From the IMG/VR virus record IMGVR_UViG_3300025168_000174, positions 1 through 43,316 of that record: DNA of 43,316 bases, one strand, 5' to 3'. The stretch comes from a virus. The notes below the pieces were generated by a model. It did no database searches, was not told where the DNA came from, and was given only the letters and a program-made list of their open reading frames with translations. Shown here piece by piece: positions 24,938-34,284 of this stretch. Numbering within the stretch: the first letter of the stretch is position 1; every line of letters starts with the position of its first letter. Position numbers and translations under genes: made by a program.

Positions 24938-27900
24938 ATGGCTACGTTACAAGAGATAGCACAGGCAATAGAATCCCACAAACGTGCAGGGAATGTGGAA
25001 GACGCCGCTGTATTGCAAGACGTTTTAAATAGGGAAATGCGCGTCCCTCAAATGCAACCCGTAAACGCAAGACCTGACTACGGCGCAGTTGGTAATTTAA
25101 CTCGTGGTATTGGTAGAGGTATTGTAGGCACTGCCGAAACTACCGCGCTGGGGTTGGCGTCTTTACTTGACGAAGAATCTGAAAATAATGCGCGTGCGAG
25201 AATACAAGCCGCCGCTGAGAAGGCGCGTCCAGATATAGATCCCACTTCTAAGTTAGGTAAGTTTGGTGAAGGGTTAGGTTCGTTTGCCTCATTTGCTGTA
25301 CCAGGTGGCGCCGCCGCGAAAGGTGCTCAATTACTTGGTAAGGGTGCAAAAGCACAGCAAGCCGCCGCATTAGGCACTGCCGGTACATTAGGTGTAGGTG
25401 CAGGGGCAGGTGAAGCAAGAGAAAGGGCCAGAGCACAAGACGCCACTCCTGGTGAACGTGCTATATCAACATTAGGTGGCGCACTCGTTGGCGTTACTGA
25501 AGTTCTCCCACTCGGTAAGATATTCCCCAAACAGTTTGAACTACCCATTATGAAGAGCTTAAACTCTAAGATGGGGCCGCAGGGGGTCAATAGCTTTAAA
25601 GACAGAGTATACCGCGCAGGTATAGCTGGTGGTTATGAAGGTGCGCAAGAAGCGACCGCCGCTATCTTACAAAACTTAATTGAGAAAGGTGTATACAATC
25701 CTAAACGTGAGCTACTTGATCTTGGTGTTGCTGAAGAAGCATTAATTGGTGGTGAGGTTGGCGCGTTTGTACAGTTCTTTACTGACTTGTTCTACAGAAG
25801 AGTACCTAAGAAAGCTAAAGTTGGGGATGCAAAAACTGACACTGCCGAAACTGTTGACGTACAGGGAGCACAAACACAGGCAACAGTAACACCGCCAACT
25901 GAGCCAGGTACTGAAGCTGAAGAGGCTGTTGTAACACCGCCAACCGAAGAAACAAAAGAAGAAACGCCCGAAGAAACGCCCGAAGAAAAACCGGTTGACC
26001 CTAAAAAAGTAAACGAAGCTATTGCCGGGTTTGATGAGACTACTTTAGCCGAACGATCACAACAAGCAATAAACCAAGCAACAACAGAGGCAGATAAAGG
26101 AACGTACGATAAAGCCGTTGCGTTTGTTAAAGGCAAAGAAACAGTAACAAAAGACGCTATCCAAAACGAACTTAAAACAGATGCAAGTGAAGTAGACCTC
26201 ATTGTTTCTCGAATGCGTAAAGAAAATATACTTGATAAACGCGCAAAGAACGGCAATATTGTAGTTCGTGCATCCGTACCTAAAACAAATGTCACTCCAG
26301 CGCCTGAGCAGGTAGGCGGGCCAATGGAGTCGTACGTACCTTCCTTTGAAGATCCTTTTTTCTATGGTCAAGCATTATCTTTTGTAAGAGAAGAAAATAA
26401 ACCTAGTATATCTGCAATCCAACGCAGGTTTAAAATTGGTTTTAAGCAAGCGTCTGAAATTATGGAGCGCCTGGAAAAAGACGGTATTGTATCTCCTATG
26501 TCAATGGAAGGTAAACGCACAGTTTTAAAGACAACAGACCTTGAACCAGTAGTAGAAAAAACAACTGTTGCGCCAGAATCTGAAAAAGCCGCCGCGTGGG
26601 TGGCGGATGCAAAGAAAAAATTTCAAACAGTTATACAGGGGTTAGAAAAACCACAAACAACTAAAGCTGGTAAGCCCGTAAAAGGCTCGTTCGGTAGCAC
26701 CCTGGGGGATGACGCACAGATAGAAGCGTACCAAGATGATTTAAACAAATTAGAAAGAATGGAACAGCAGTTAAACGAAGGTCAGCCTTGGAAAGTTGTG
26801 CAAAAAAACCTAAGACCTAAACAAATAGGTTCAGGTAAAATAGATTTAAACATACCACTTATACCTACGGATATTAGGGACGAGTCATTAGCGCCTAATG
26901 CAGAGGGCAAGAAAGGCACTAACTACGGAAAATTTCCGTTTGAAAAACAGGAGACTACCGATGAAACTGGAACCGGACAGCGTGCTAAATCTGGACAAGG
27001 ACGACGTAGAGTTAGCGCTAAAGACAATAAACGAGTGGACAGAAAACGAAAGAAAAGCACCGCCACCAAAGCTAAAGCATCTACAGTGGACGCAGTGGAA
27101 GCAACTGGTGGTGCTACTGCACGCACTGATGGAGGAAAAGGAGCAGGCGTCTCTACACTAACAAAAGAAGTAACTCCAGATGATGTAGAGGGTGGGCCTA
27201 ACGATCCAAATTTTTACTCTAACAAAGAAACTGGCCTCATTGACCCTATCAGCAAGCCAGCTATGCAAAGCGCAGGGAAGAACGAAATAAGCGGCGTGCT
27301 CAATGAAATTATAAATACAACTAAAAACCCTGTTATAAAAACTATAGCCCAAAAGCTATCGGTGTACTCTGATGGAGTTAATATACGCGTTGCCAATGAC
27401 AAGGATCCAGACGCACAGAAAGTTGTAGAGAAGTTAACTAAACAATACGGTAAGTTTGACGGCGGTGTGTTCTTACCTGCCTCAGACTCTAGTCGTCAGC
27501 TTGGTATGGAAAACACTATCATAGTAATACCTAAGTCAGACGGCACTGTAAACACACAAACTGTGCTACATGAAATGACACATGCGGCAACTCACAAAAT
27601 TCTAGCAAACAAATCACACCCAGTTACTAGACAACTAATGACTTTGTTTGAGACAGTCAAAGACTATTCCCCTAGCATATTCGGCGCAACTGATGTTGAC
27701 GAGTTTGTTGCAGAAGCATTTAGTAATGTAAATTACAAAAACTTTTTAGCTAATGTGCAAATAAAAACACAGGGCAACAAGTACATAAACGCACTTGAAT
27801 CGTTCTTTAATTCAATTGCTAACATCCTTAGAACCATGGCAGGTAAAACACCTAAACCTATAATTCGAGTAGACGCACGAAGTGATCTACTGGGTATGAA

Positions 27901-30900
27901 CTTAGCAAACAAAACAGATGCGTTAATTAGTCAAATACTAGCGCCGCCTGGTACGAGTGACGCCGCACCACTGTTCTCGTTTACTAGACCCGAAACCAAA
28001 GTACCGGCCTTAAACAAGTTGTTTGGTGCAATCGGCGATGCCATGAAACCCATAACGAAAAAAGAGTCTAACCAAGTTGTCGATAAGTTTATGAGTTTTA
28101 TTACCAACGGCAAATACAAAGTGGGAGATTTGTTTGATCTTATACGTAACGGCGCGGCGCCTATGCACTTTATGGTAGAGCTATCACAAAATGAAAAGTT
28201 TGCCTACGTCGATGGCGATGGCAAAAAACAATATCGCCTACGAGATGCAGTTGAAAGGTTGCGGTTAGCGTTTGAAACTCAACGCGGTAAAGTCGGTAAG
28301 TTAATAGAAAGCACCGAAGCCATGAACCTAAAGCTACAAGAATACACAAACAAAATGGGGGACACGGACTTAGAAAAAATAGATCAGCTTATGTCTCGTG
28401 AAAGTCAGACTAACGTTAATGTAGACATGGCAGATACTTACTACGACCCTGATGAGCGTGTAGATCCAGACGACGAAAGTTCAGAACTTAAAAGAGATAT
28501 ACACAAAAAATTAAAGCGTGACTACGCTAAGATGTCTAAGGTACAAAAAGACTACCGCAAAGAAATATTGGGTAACTACAACGTGCTAATAAACAGATTA
28601 CGAGCGCACGTTGAGACTGCGATAAAAGAATCAATAGATATAGACACAGGCGAAGTTACCGTAGACGCTAAGACAAGAAGTAAACTCGCCAAGTTAGTAG
28701 ATGAAAAACTATTTCCGTCAGGTATTATAGATCCGTACGTACCTTTCTTTAGAGAGGGCGATTACCGTTTAATGTACCAAGTAAAAGACCAATACGTTGA
28801 TCCTATATTTGGTAATACTTATGTAGAATTCTTTAAAACAAGATATGACATGGAGCAGGCCATACTTGAATTACAGAACAGCGATAAAGTTAAACGTGTG
28901 GTAGATAAAGACGGTAAAGAAACAGCTGAGATAGCTGGGTTTGAATCAACTAAAGATGATGGGACATTTTCTTTTACTAAAAGTAAGAATATATCTTCCG
29001 GATTTATAGGTGATTTAATAACAAATCTTACTAAAGCTAAAGTGCCAAAAGAACAACAAGACGAAATTATTATGGCGTACATAGAGTTAATGCCAGGCTC
29101 TGCGTTTGCTAAGATGCTACAGAAACGAAAAGGCACGCCAGGTTTTCTAGGGCAAGAAACGCCGCTAGGCACACGCGAAAACTTTGCTTATGTTGCTGGC
29201 AGAAAAATACCAGAGTTCGGTAAACGAATTATACAATTAGAGATGGCAACTGAGTTTAACACAATAGGCTCTGAACTTGACACAGTGCGGAAACAATACA
29301 AAAAATTTACCACTGACGCTAGGATGCAAGATGCTGTAGATAATATGGTTGAGGATTTAGTCTTACGCATGGAGTTTGGCAAAAATGCTAGGCGTGGCGG
29401 ACTTTCTAATTTTTTGCGTAGGACAGCGTTCTTTTACACCATTGGTTTTAACGTATCATCGTCAATAATTAACCTGTCACATTTACCTCTCATTGTATAC
29501 CCATGGTTAGCCGGTAAATACGGCTACGGTAAGACAGGTAAAGCCATAACTGACGCTGGCAAATTAATGAACGCTGGTAAAACTACCGATAAGAAACGTA
29601 AGAAGCAAACATTAGCAGGGACTGAAGTAGATATAGATGCACCGAAAATGTTTGGTGTTGAGTATGATTTTGTAGAGGGTATAGATACATACTTTATAGG
29701 AGAGATAGATAAGAAGACTGGCGAGACAACGTACGTGTTACGTAAAGATTTAAAATTCCCTAACAAAGAAACTGAAACCATGGTTAAAGCCATGCAACCA
29801 CTTGTCCAAGAGATGAAAGACAGAGATTTGTTTACAAGTTCTTACTTGTCAGCAGAGTTAGACGTTAACGAAATGGGTAGAAAGAAAACATTACTCGATG
29901 AGTTGACGGGCACAAGTGCGTATTGGTTTAACTATATGGATACTCGCACCAGGCAGACCACAGCCATTGCTAACTTTTTATTAGAGACTGGAATAAATGA
30001 ACCGGGCGCTAAAAAGCTAACTGCAAAAGAGTTAAAAGAGGCCGCCGAAAACGCTGTATACACGACACAAAAACTAAATGGTGGTACAACCGCAGAGACT
30101 GGCGCACGGTTTGCGCAAGGTGACTTCCTTAGTGTAGCTCTGATGTATAAAAACTACGGGCTTACTGTGTACGGTAACTTATTTGAAGCCGCTAAACGTT
30201 ATTATGATTTTCGTTTTGGTAGTAAGGTAGATCAGAACACAGGTAAGAAAGAATCAGATATAGCGTTTAAACAGTTAGTTGGTATTCACGGTGCGGCTTT
30301 GGTAGTAGCGGGCGCACAGGCAATGCCCTTGTACGCTGTGTATCGTATTGTAGCTAACCTTTTCCTTGGTGATGATGAAGAAGACGCTGATGTATTAGCG
30401 CGTAGATTTTTAACTGAGTTTGGGTATAAAGGGCCGATAGTTGCACTGACAGGTATAGATTACGCGTCGCGTGCCTCGTTGTCAGAATTATTATTTCAGT
30501 TCAATCGGTTTAATCCAGACGCTAATTTAGAAGAACAGTTGTGGTTCTATTTAGCTGGCCCGGCAGGGGGTGTGGCTAAAACATTTGATCGCGCCATAGG
30601 TGATTTTAAAAACGGTAACGTTGAACGTGGAGTAGAAGGCTTTATGCCAACAGCGGTACGTAACTTGTATCGCGGCACCGTGCGCTACCCCAGAGAGGGC
30701 GCACTTACTCGTCGGGGTGACCCGGTATATACTGACTGGAGTGTAGGGGACTTGGCGTTTCAAACATTTGGCTTTGCCCCGTCAGAATACACCAGAGCTA
30801 ACGAACAAAAAATGTCGTTGAAGAACATAGACAACGCAATATCCAGGGAGCGCACTAATCTACTAAGAAACTACTACGTGGCCGTACGAGTAGGAGACTG

Positions 30901-31132
30901 GGAGAAGTCGCAGGGTATAATGAAAGATATAGTTAAGTTTAACAGCCGTCACGGTTTAGGTAAGGCGGGTATCACCGCAGATACAATAGAGAAATCTATG
31001 ATGCAACATGCAAAAACATCAACCGAAATGTGGAACGGTGTGTTAATTAGCTCTATGAACCGAGATGCGTTACGGATGAAGCGTGATGAATGGGACGATG
31101 GAATATCATTGTTGCCAGATAACTTACTATAA
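24938..31132 (+). CDS. Giant polyvalent-type virion protein: FtsK gamma-like winged helix plus zincin metallopeptidase
   Basis: 2064 aa. In order: a Gly/Ala-rich membrane-active region (about 45-290); a Thr/Glu/Pro linker (about 305-355); a winged helix (about 386-445); a second winged helix (472-530, SISAIQRRFKIGFKQASEIM) very like the FtsK gamma domain; a basic linker (about 676-716, GRRRVSAKDNKRVDRKRKK); a zincin-like domain with H878-EMT-H882 and a downstream candidate ligand E922/E926 (DVDEFVAEAFSN); and a long helical C-terminal half with hydrophobic stretches near 1497-1525 and 1782-1810. The C-terminus (FLTEFGYKGPIVALTG, RTNLLRNYYVAV) resembles large polyvalent-protein-associated domains of phage internal proteins. 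It is probably packaged and injected, acting on host DNA or proteins. The final gene of the rightward arm. Confidence 0.75.
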   Translation: MATLQEIAQAIESHKRAGNVEDAAVLQDVLNREMRVPQMQPVNARPDYGAVGNLTRGIGRGIVGTAETTALGLASLLDEESENNARARIQAAAEKARPDIDPTSKLGKFGEGLGSFASFAVPGGAAAKGAQLLGKGAKAQQAAALGTAGTLGVGAGAGEARERARAQDATPGERAISTLGGALVGVTEVLPLGKIFPKQFELPIMKSLNSKMGPQGVNSFKDRVYRAGIAGGYEGAQEATAAILQNLIEKGVYNPKRELLDLGVAEEALIGGEVGAFVQFFTDLFYRRVPKKAKVGDAKTDTAETVDVQGAQTQATVTPPTEPGTEAEEAVVTPPTEETKEETPEETPEEKPVDPKKVNEAIAGFDETTLAERSQQAINQATTEADKGTYDKAVAFVKGKETVTKDAIQNELKTDASEVDLIVSRMRKENILDKRAKNGNIVVRASVPKTNVTPAPEQVGGPMESYVPSFEDPFFYGQALSFVREENKPSISAIQRRFKIGFKQASEIMERLEKDGIVSPMSMEGKRTVLKTTDLEPVVEKTTVAPESEKAAAWVADAKKKFQTVIQGLEKPQTTKAGKPVKGSFGSTLGDDAQIEAYQDDLNKLERMEQQLNEGQPWKVVQKNLRPKQIGSGKIDLNIPLIPTDIRDESLAPNAEGKKGTNYGKFPFEKQETTDETGTGQRAKSGQGRRRVSAKDNKRVDRKRKKSTATKAKASTVDAVEATGGATARTDGGKGAGVSTLTKEVTPDDVEGGPNDPNFYSNKETGLIDPISKPAMQSAGKNEISGVLNEIINTTKNPVIKTIAQKLSVYSDGVNIRVANDKDPDAQKVVEKLTKQYGKFDGGVFLPASDSSRQLGMENTIIVIPKSDGTVNTQTVLHEMTHAATHKILANKSHPVTRQLMTLFETVKDYSPSIFGATDVDEFVAEAFSNVNYKNFLANVQIKTQGNKYINALESFFNSIANILRTMAGKTPKPIIRVDARSDLLGMNLANKTDALISQILAPPGTSDAAPLFSFTRPETKVPALNKLFGAIGDAMKPITKKESNQVVDKFMSFITNGKYKVGDLFDLIRNGAAPMHFMVELSQNEKFAYVDGDGKKQYRLRDAVERLRLAFETQRGKVGKLIESTEAMNLKLQEYTNKMGDTDLEKIDQLMSRESQTNVNVDMADTYYDPDERVDPDDESSELKRDIHKKLKRDYAKMSKVQKDYRKEILGNYNVLINRLRAHVETAIKESIDIDTGEVTVDAKTRSKLAKLVDEKLFPSGIIDPYVPFFREGDYRLMYQVKDQYVDPIFGNTYVEFFKTRYDMEQAILELQNSDKVKRVVDKDGKETAEIAGFESTKDDGTFSFTKSKNISSGFIGDLITNLTKAKVPKEQQDEIIMAYIELMPGSAFAKMLQKRKGTPGFLGQETPLGTRENFAYVAGRKIPEFGKRIIQLEMATEFNTIGSELDTVRKQYKKFTTDARMQDAVDNMVEDLVLRMEFGKNARRGGLSNFLRRTAFFYTIGFNVSSSIINLSHLPLIVYPWLAGKYGYGKTGKAITDAGKLMNAGKTTDKKRKKQTLAGTEVDIDAPKMFGVEYDFVEGIDTYFIGEIDKKTGETTYVLRKDLKFPNKETETMVKAMQPLVQEMKDRDLFTSSYLSAELDVNEMGRKKTLLDELTGTSAYWFNYMDTRTRQTTAIANFLLETGINEPGAKKLTAKELKEAAENAVYTTQKLNGGTTAETGARFAQGDFLSVALMYKNYGLTVYGNLFEAAKRYYDFRFGSKVDQNTGKKESDIAFKQLVGIHGAALVVAGAQAMPLYAVYRIVANLFLGDDEEDADVLARRFLTEFGYKGPIVALTGIDYASRASLSELLFQFNRFNPDANLEEQLWFYLAGPAGGVAKTFDRAIGDFKNGNVERGVEGFMPTAVRNLYRGTVRYPREGALTRRGDPVYTDWSVGDLAFQTFGFAPSEYTRANEQKMSLKNIDNAISRERTNLLRNYYVAVRVGDWEKSQGIMKDIVKFNSRHGLGKAGITADTIEKSMMQHAKTSTEMWNGVLISSMNRDALRMKRDEWDDGISLLPDNLL
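26961..27161 (+). CDS. Nested (overprinted) 66-aa gene inside the 2064-aa gene
   Basis: In the +1 frame relative to the host gene. The ATG at 26961 is preceded by a perfect AGGAG at 26949-26953 with 7 bases of spacing. The product (MKLEPDSVLNLDKDDVELAL, then INEWTENERKAPPPKLKHLQ and QWKQLVVLLHALMEEKEQA) looks like a normal folded, mostly helical small phage protein with three tryptophans. The host frame here is a low-complexity basic linker, as expected when the nested frame is the constrained one. An upstream ATG at 26898 lacks a ribosome site. I recall similar small proteins ending in LLxEKE from marine phages but could not search. Function unknown. Confidence 0.55.
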   Translation: MKLEPDSVLNLDKDDVELALKTINEWTENERKAPPPKLKHLQWTQWKQLVVLLHALMEEKEQASLH

Positions 31133-31177
31133 AAACCCCTTACTACCGACTGAATGAGGGGGGTCAATAGTAAGGGG
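31133..31177 (-). terminator. Intrinsic terminator of the leftward operon, at the convergence point
   Basis: The inverted repeat CCCCTTACTA (31136-31145) / TAGTAAGGGG (31168-31177) forms a perfect 10-bp stem with a 22-base loop. Read on the minus strand the stem is followed directly by TTTTT (31131-31135). It lies between the ends of two converging transcription units, about 60 bases past the 75-aa gene. On the + strand there is no T-run after the stem, so termination there would be weaker. Confidence 0.7.
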
Positions 31178-31239
31178 CTGGAGCTTGGAGAGTTATGGCA
31201 GGGGAAATTCGATAAAACCTTACCACAGCACAAACTATA

Positions 31240-31467
31240 TCACATAGTTCGCCAAACGCGAACCCCTAAAATATCATTTTCTATCACTATTTTAGTTGTA
31301 ATTTGTTGTAACCTATCGTTGGTTATTGTGGTTATTTGTCGTACAGCCGCAGTAGTATTTATACATGGTATAAACATAGACGATCCTACGGCAAATTTAT
31401 TCCAATCAATGACGATTCTTACCCCATCGGGAGCAATGTCATACGTCCTCAACGCTCCCATCGCCAT
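31240..31467 (-). CDS. Small conserved-looking phage protein, last gene of the leftward operon
   Basis: Up to 75 aa; alternative ATG at 31461. The core reads like a compact beta-alpha-beta protein: VRIVIDWNKFAVGSSMFIPC, then TAAVRQITTITNDRLQQIT and a final strand IENDILGVRVWRTM. I recognise this general pattern (strand, 'VG.S.F.PC', helix, 'G.R.WR') from small phage proteins near primase genes, function unknown. Its start lies inside the 3' end of the primase-helicase gene (29-base overlap). No strong ribosome site is visible, so translation may depend on coupling. A + strand frame over the same bases looks like its shadow. Confidence 0.55.
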   Translation of the reverse strand: MAMGALRTYDIAPDGVRIVIDWNKFAVGSSMFIPCINTTAAVRQITTITNDRLQQITTKIVIENDILGVRVWRTM

Positions 31468-34267
31468 GTAAAACCTCGTCGGGTTTATCTACTTTACAAT
31501 CTACGATAATACAGGGTTGCGACCCGTGATCCAGTTTAGTACCTCGATACAGCCTTACCCTGTGTTTCTTTGCGCTCATATTTTCTTGTAGATCAGTCAC
31601 CATTTGAGCGTAGTTTATCTGCTGTTTAGCGCACCAGAGCCTAAGTGTTTTTGGTACGATATACGCACGTCCAATGTCATGCTCATACCGGTAGGCAAGT
31701 ACATCTCGTTTGGGCATCATGTCAGGTATAACTAAATTATTAAGGCCGCCATCGTCCCCTTTCCGTAAGTCTTGTGTGCTGTTTATCCATATCGCGCTGG
31801 CAAAATGCTCATTAAAGAATTCGTTTAGTAATTGTTCTACGGGAGTGTCCATTTCAACCATAGCTTCTTTGTTCTGTATAAGTAACTTAACAGTCCAAAT
31901 TTCTAGGTTTTTTAGGTCGTAGGTAATAAACCCTAGCTTTTTAGCTATGATAAGCCCTGCCAGACTTGTAACTACCCCAGCAGACCAAAATCTATTTTCG
32001 GCTGACAGCCCCGCTTTTGTGTCTATACGTGTTTGTATTTTATCTAAAGCTATTTTTATTTCTGCTAAGTTGTTAATTACGAACTGTATGTAGGGTATAC
32101 CTACGTGCGCACAGTGCTCCTCAACAGACCTAGCGAAGTCGTCGGTTACTTTCTTACTGGCAAAGTGCATCTTCTTTGCGGGACATTCTAATATCCTCTG
32201 TGCCTCTGCTTTCGGCGCATTCTTAGTAACACCCACAGATTCAACAATGCTTGTATTGCCAGACAGTACAGAGCTAAATGCGAAAGGTCTGCCCCTGGTG
32301 CGTTCTTGGTTTGACCCGCTGGACATACGTGCCCGCTGTTGCCCAGACGATAGCTGATACAACAAGTCAGATAGCTCATCACCCTTGGCGTTTGTAACCT
32401 CATCTACAAGAAACGGTAAACTATGGTATATCTCAGCGCGGTTCATCTTACTGGCGTGCGTATCTTTTCTATCCAACATAAGCTCTCTAGGAGTGCCCCA
32501 CACAGACGCGGCGGCTAACATAGCTGTGGTTTTACCTAACCCAGAGTCTTTACTAAATATATGTATGGCCGCACACTGTACTGGCATGAGTTCCATCAAA
32601 GCCGAGCCAAACGCGGTGCCCATTACATACTGGTGCATTTCCATGCCTGGTTGGTTATAAAACTCTGCCATTTCTTTCCAGCCTTCTAACGTGCCTCTTG
32701 GCTCAAACGCCGAAAACAACGCGGCAGTGGGGGCAGAGGGCGGGTTAAACTTCAACTCATCTGCCGTGACTTCTGTGTTACCCAGTACAAACGACGTACA
32801 GTTCTCGTCTGTCCACCCAAACTCTCGGTGCGCTGTATCTGCGGTAGAGTTTGCTTGTAGCTCGTTTACCCAATCAGTTGTATATCGCATAAGTTCATCC
32901 ATTTTGCTGACGGCCACGCCTTCTTTTGACATAGCCTTTCTAAATTCTTCTCTTGAAGTTACTGCTGTCAGTGGCACCGTAAATTCACGTACCCCATCTC
33001 TGGGTAGATGCAACCGCATAACAATAGCTTCCCCAACTTCTATATCTTTCAAACGCCGCATAACATACAAGTCATTGTGATATATGGCTTTCTCATCAAC
33101 AATGCCTTCTGCGTCCTGCGTACGTATATACACCCCACCGTTCCTACCACGAAAGTACGGCTCTGGGTAAGTGGGTATTGTGTATTCTTTCACCGGCGCA
33201 TTAGGTAAATCTATAGCCGTTTCTTGTACTACTACCTCACCACTTTCGGCGACTCGGCTACCTAATACAATTGGTGACTTAACCTTGCCCCAGTTAGGGC
33301 AGTCCATACACACACCTTCTACACGGTCGTCAAACGTAGAGCAGGTATGTGGGTACTTTATATTGTCGTATTTAGTGTCTGTCTCGTCAGGGTCATACTC
33401 TTCGTAACCACGAGACAATTCGTGCGCTGTTTCTCTGCCAGCATCACTGCAATGTTTTGCTATAGACATAGCAGATACCCATACAGGTTCGCTTTGTGTA
33501 TTGGGTTCGTCGATTACTCTACGTAGCTGTTCACACCCACTACCGTCACGAGACTTAGCTATAATGTCATCGAAACTACTCTCTCGATTACTAATCAATG
33601 CGTCCATAACAGCGTTAGTACCACTGGTAACTGTGGGGACTGGTATCGTTTCATACCCAAGCAATTCAGCGAACTCACCAACATCAACAGGCTTAGCCTT
33701 AGCGTACATAAACTCTACGGGTATAGGCGGGTCTGTCTTGTGGTTGTGTGTATTCGGTATACGTAACACCCTGGCGGAGTCTGACGTTACTGCGTGGTCA
33801 GCTAACAAACCTTTTTCTTTTGTCAGCGATTTCAGTCGGTTAGCTACTACTTCCCAACGTTCACGTTCCACACTCTCAGCCAATGGCCAGTGTACATGTA
33901 CCCCCCTACCAGAATCGACAATCAATGGTTTAGGTAGCTGTAAATCCTTACAGAAACTACGTAGCCCATGCAATGCCTCGGCTTGCGACGCATACTTCTT
34001 ATCGTCGTCTGGATCGACGTCAAGATCAAAGTAAAACGCCTTAACATTTTGTACGGCTTTTTGTGTGCGTGACCCTTTCTCTGCGAACGTACCCATAGCA
34101 ACATAAGCATCCCAGCCCCCCGCGTCATACTCATACGCGGCCTCAATGAGATCATCTATGGAATCGTAAAAAGTTTGTCTGCGCCCCTCACTACCGTTAA
34201 GTAACGCCAGAAGGCAGTAGTAACTACCCTCGGCGAGCACCTCCGATAAAAACTCTCTTGTGTTCAT
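31439..34267 (-). CDS. Primase-helicase fusion (AEP prim-pol plus DUF927-like AAA+ helicase)
   Basis: 942 aa. The N-terminal archaeo-eukaryotic-type primase domain shows the DxD motif (FYFDLDVD, D81/D83) and the paired-histidine strand (SGRGVHVHWPL, H124/H126), followed by ARVLRIPNTHN. A middle region carries conserved cysteines (GCEQLRRVI, SIAKHCSD, HTCSTF, CMDCPNWGK), probably a zinc site. The C-terminal ATPase has a Walker A (SGLGKTT, K579) and Walker B (FLVDEVT, D622/E623) and resembles DUF927/SF3-like helicases. It should prime and unwind DNA at the phage fork. The ATG is preceded by GGGGGGAG. A terminator separates it from the SSB-like gene upstream, so its expression may be set independently. 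Confidence 0.85.
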   Translation of the reverse strand: MNTREFLSEVLAEGSYYCLLALLNGSEGRRQTFYDSIDDLIEAAYEYDAGGWDAYVAMGTFAEKGSRTQKAVQNVKAFYFDLDVDPDDDKKYASQAEALHGLRSFCKDLQLPKPLIVDSGRGVHVHWPLAESVERERWEVVANRLKSLTKEKGLLADHAVTSDSARVLRIPNTHNHKTDPPIPVEFMYAKAKPVDVGEFAELLGYETIPVPTVTSGTNAVMDALISNRESSFDDIIAKSRDGSGCEQLRRVIDEPNTQSEPVWVSAMSIAKHCSDAGRETAHELSRGYEEYDPDETDTKYDNIKYPHTCSTFDDRVEGVCMDCPNWGKVKSPIVLGSRVAESGEVVVQETAIDLPNAPVKEYTIPTYPEPYFRGRNGGVYIRTQDAEGIVDEKAIYHNDLYVMRRLKDIEVGEAIVMRLHLPRDGVREFTVPLTAVTSREEFRKAMSKEGVAVSKMDELMRYTTDWVNELQANSTADTAHREFGWTDENCTSFVLGNTEVTADELKFNPPSAPTAALFSAFEPRGTLEGWKEMAEFYNQPGMEMHQYVMGTAFGSALMELMPVQCAAIHIFSKDSGLGKTTAMLAAASVWGTPRELMLDRKDTHASKMNRAEIYHSLPFLVDEVTNAKGDELSDLLYQLSSGQQRARMSSGSNQERTRGRPFAFSSVLSGNTSIVESVGVTKNAPKAEAQRILECPAKKMHFASKKVTDDFARSVEEHCAHVGIPYIQFVINNLAEIKIALDKIQTRIDTKAGLSAENRFWSAGVVTSLAGLIIAKKLGFITYDLKNLEIWTVKLLIQNKEAMVEMDTPVEQLLNEFFNEHFASAIWINSTQDLRKGDDGGLNNLVIPDMMPKRDVLAYRYEHDIGRAYIVPKTLRLWCAKQQINYAQMVTDLQENMSAKKHRVRLYRGTKLDHGSQPCIIVDCKVDKPDEVLHGDGSVEDV

Positions 34268-34284
34268 TAAGCTCCCCCCAATCC

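Noticed and set aside
31247-31263. Perfect 6-bp inverted repeat GTTCGC-CAAAC-GCGAAC
   Set aside because: It lies inside the coding end of the 75-aa gene, has no U-tract and is short enough to arise by chance.
31154-31471. A + strand frame of 105 codons with hydrophobic stretches in the convergence zone
   Set aside because: It is antisense to the 75-aa minus-strand gene, starts inside the terminator hairpin and has no ribosome site; the minus-strand product looks far more protein-like.
33501-34034. A 177-codon + strand frame antisense to the primase gene
   Set aside because: Ser/Thr/Leu-rich with no motif; the opposite strand encodes clear primase motifs over the same bases.
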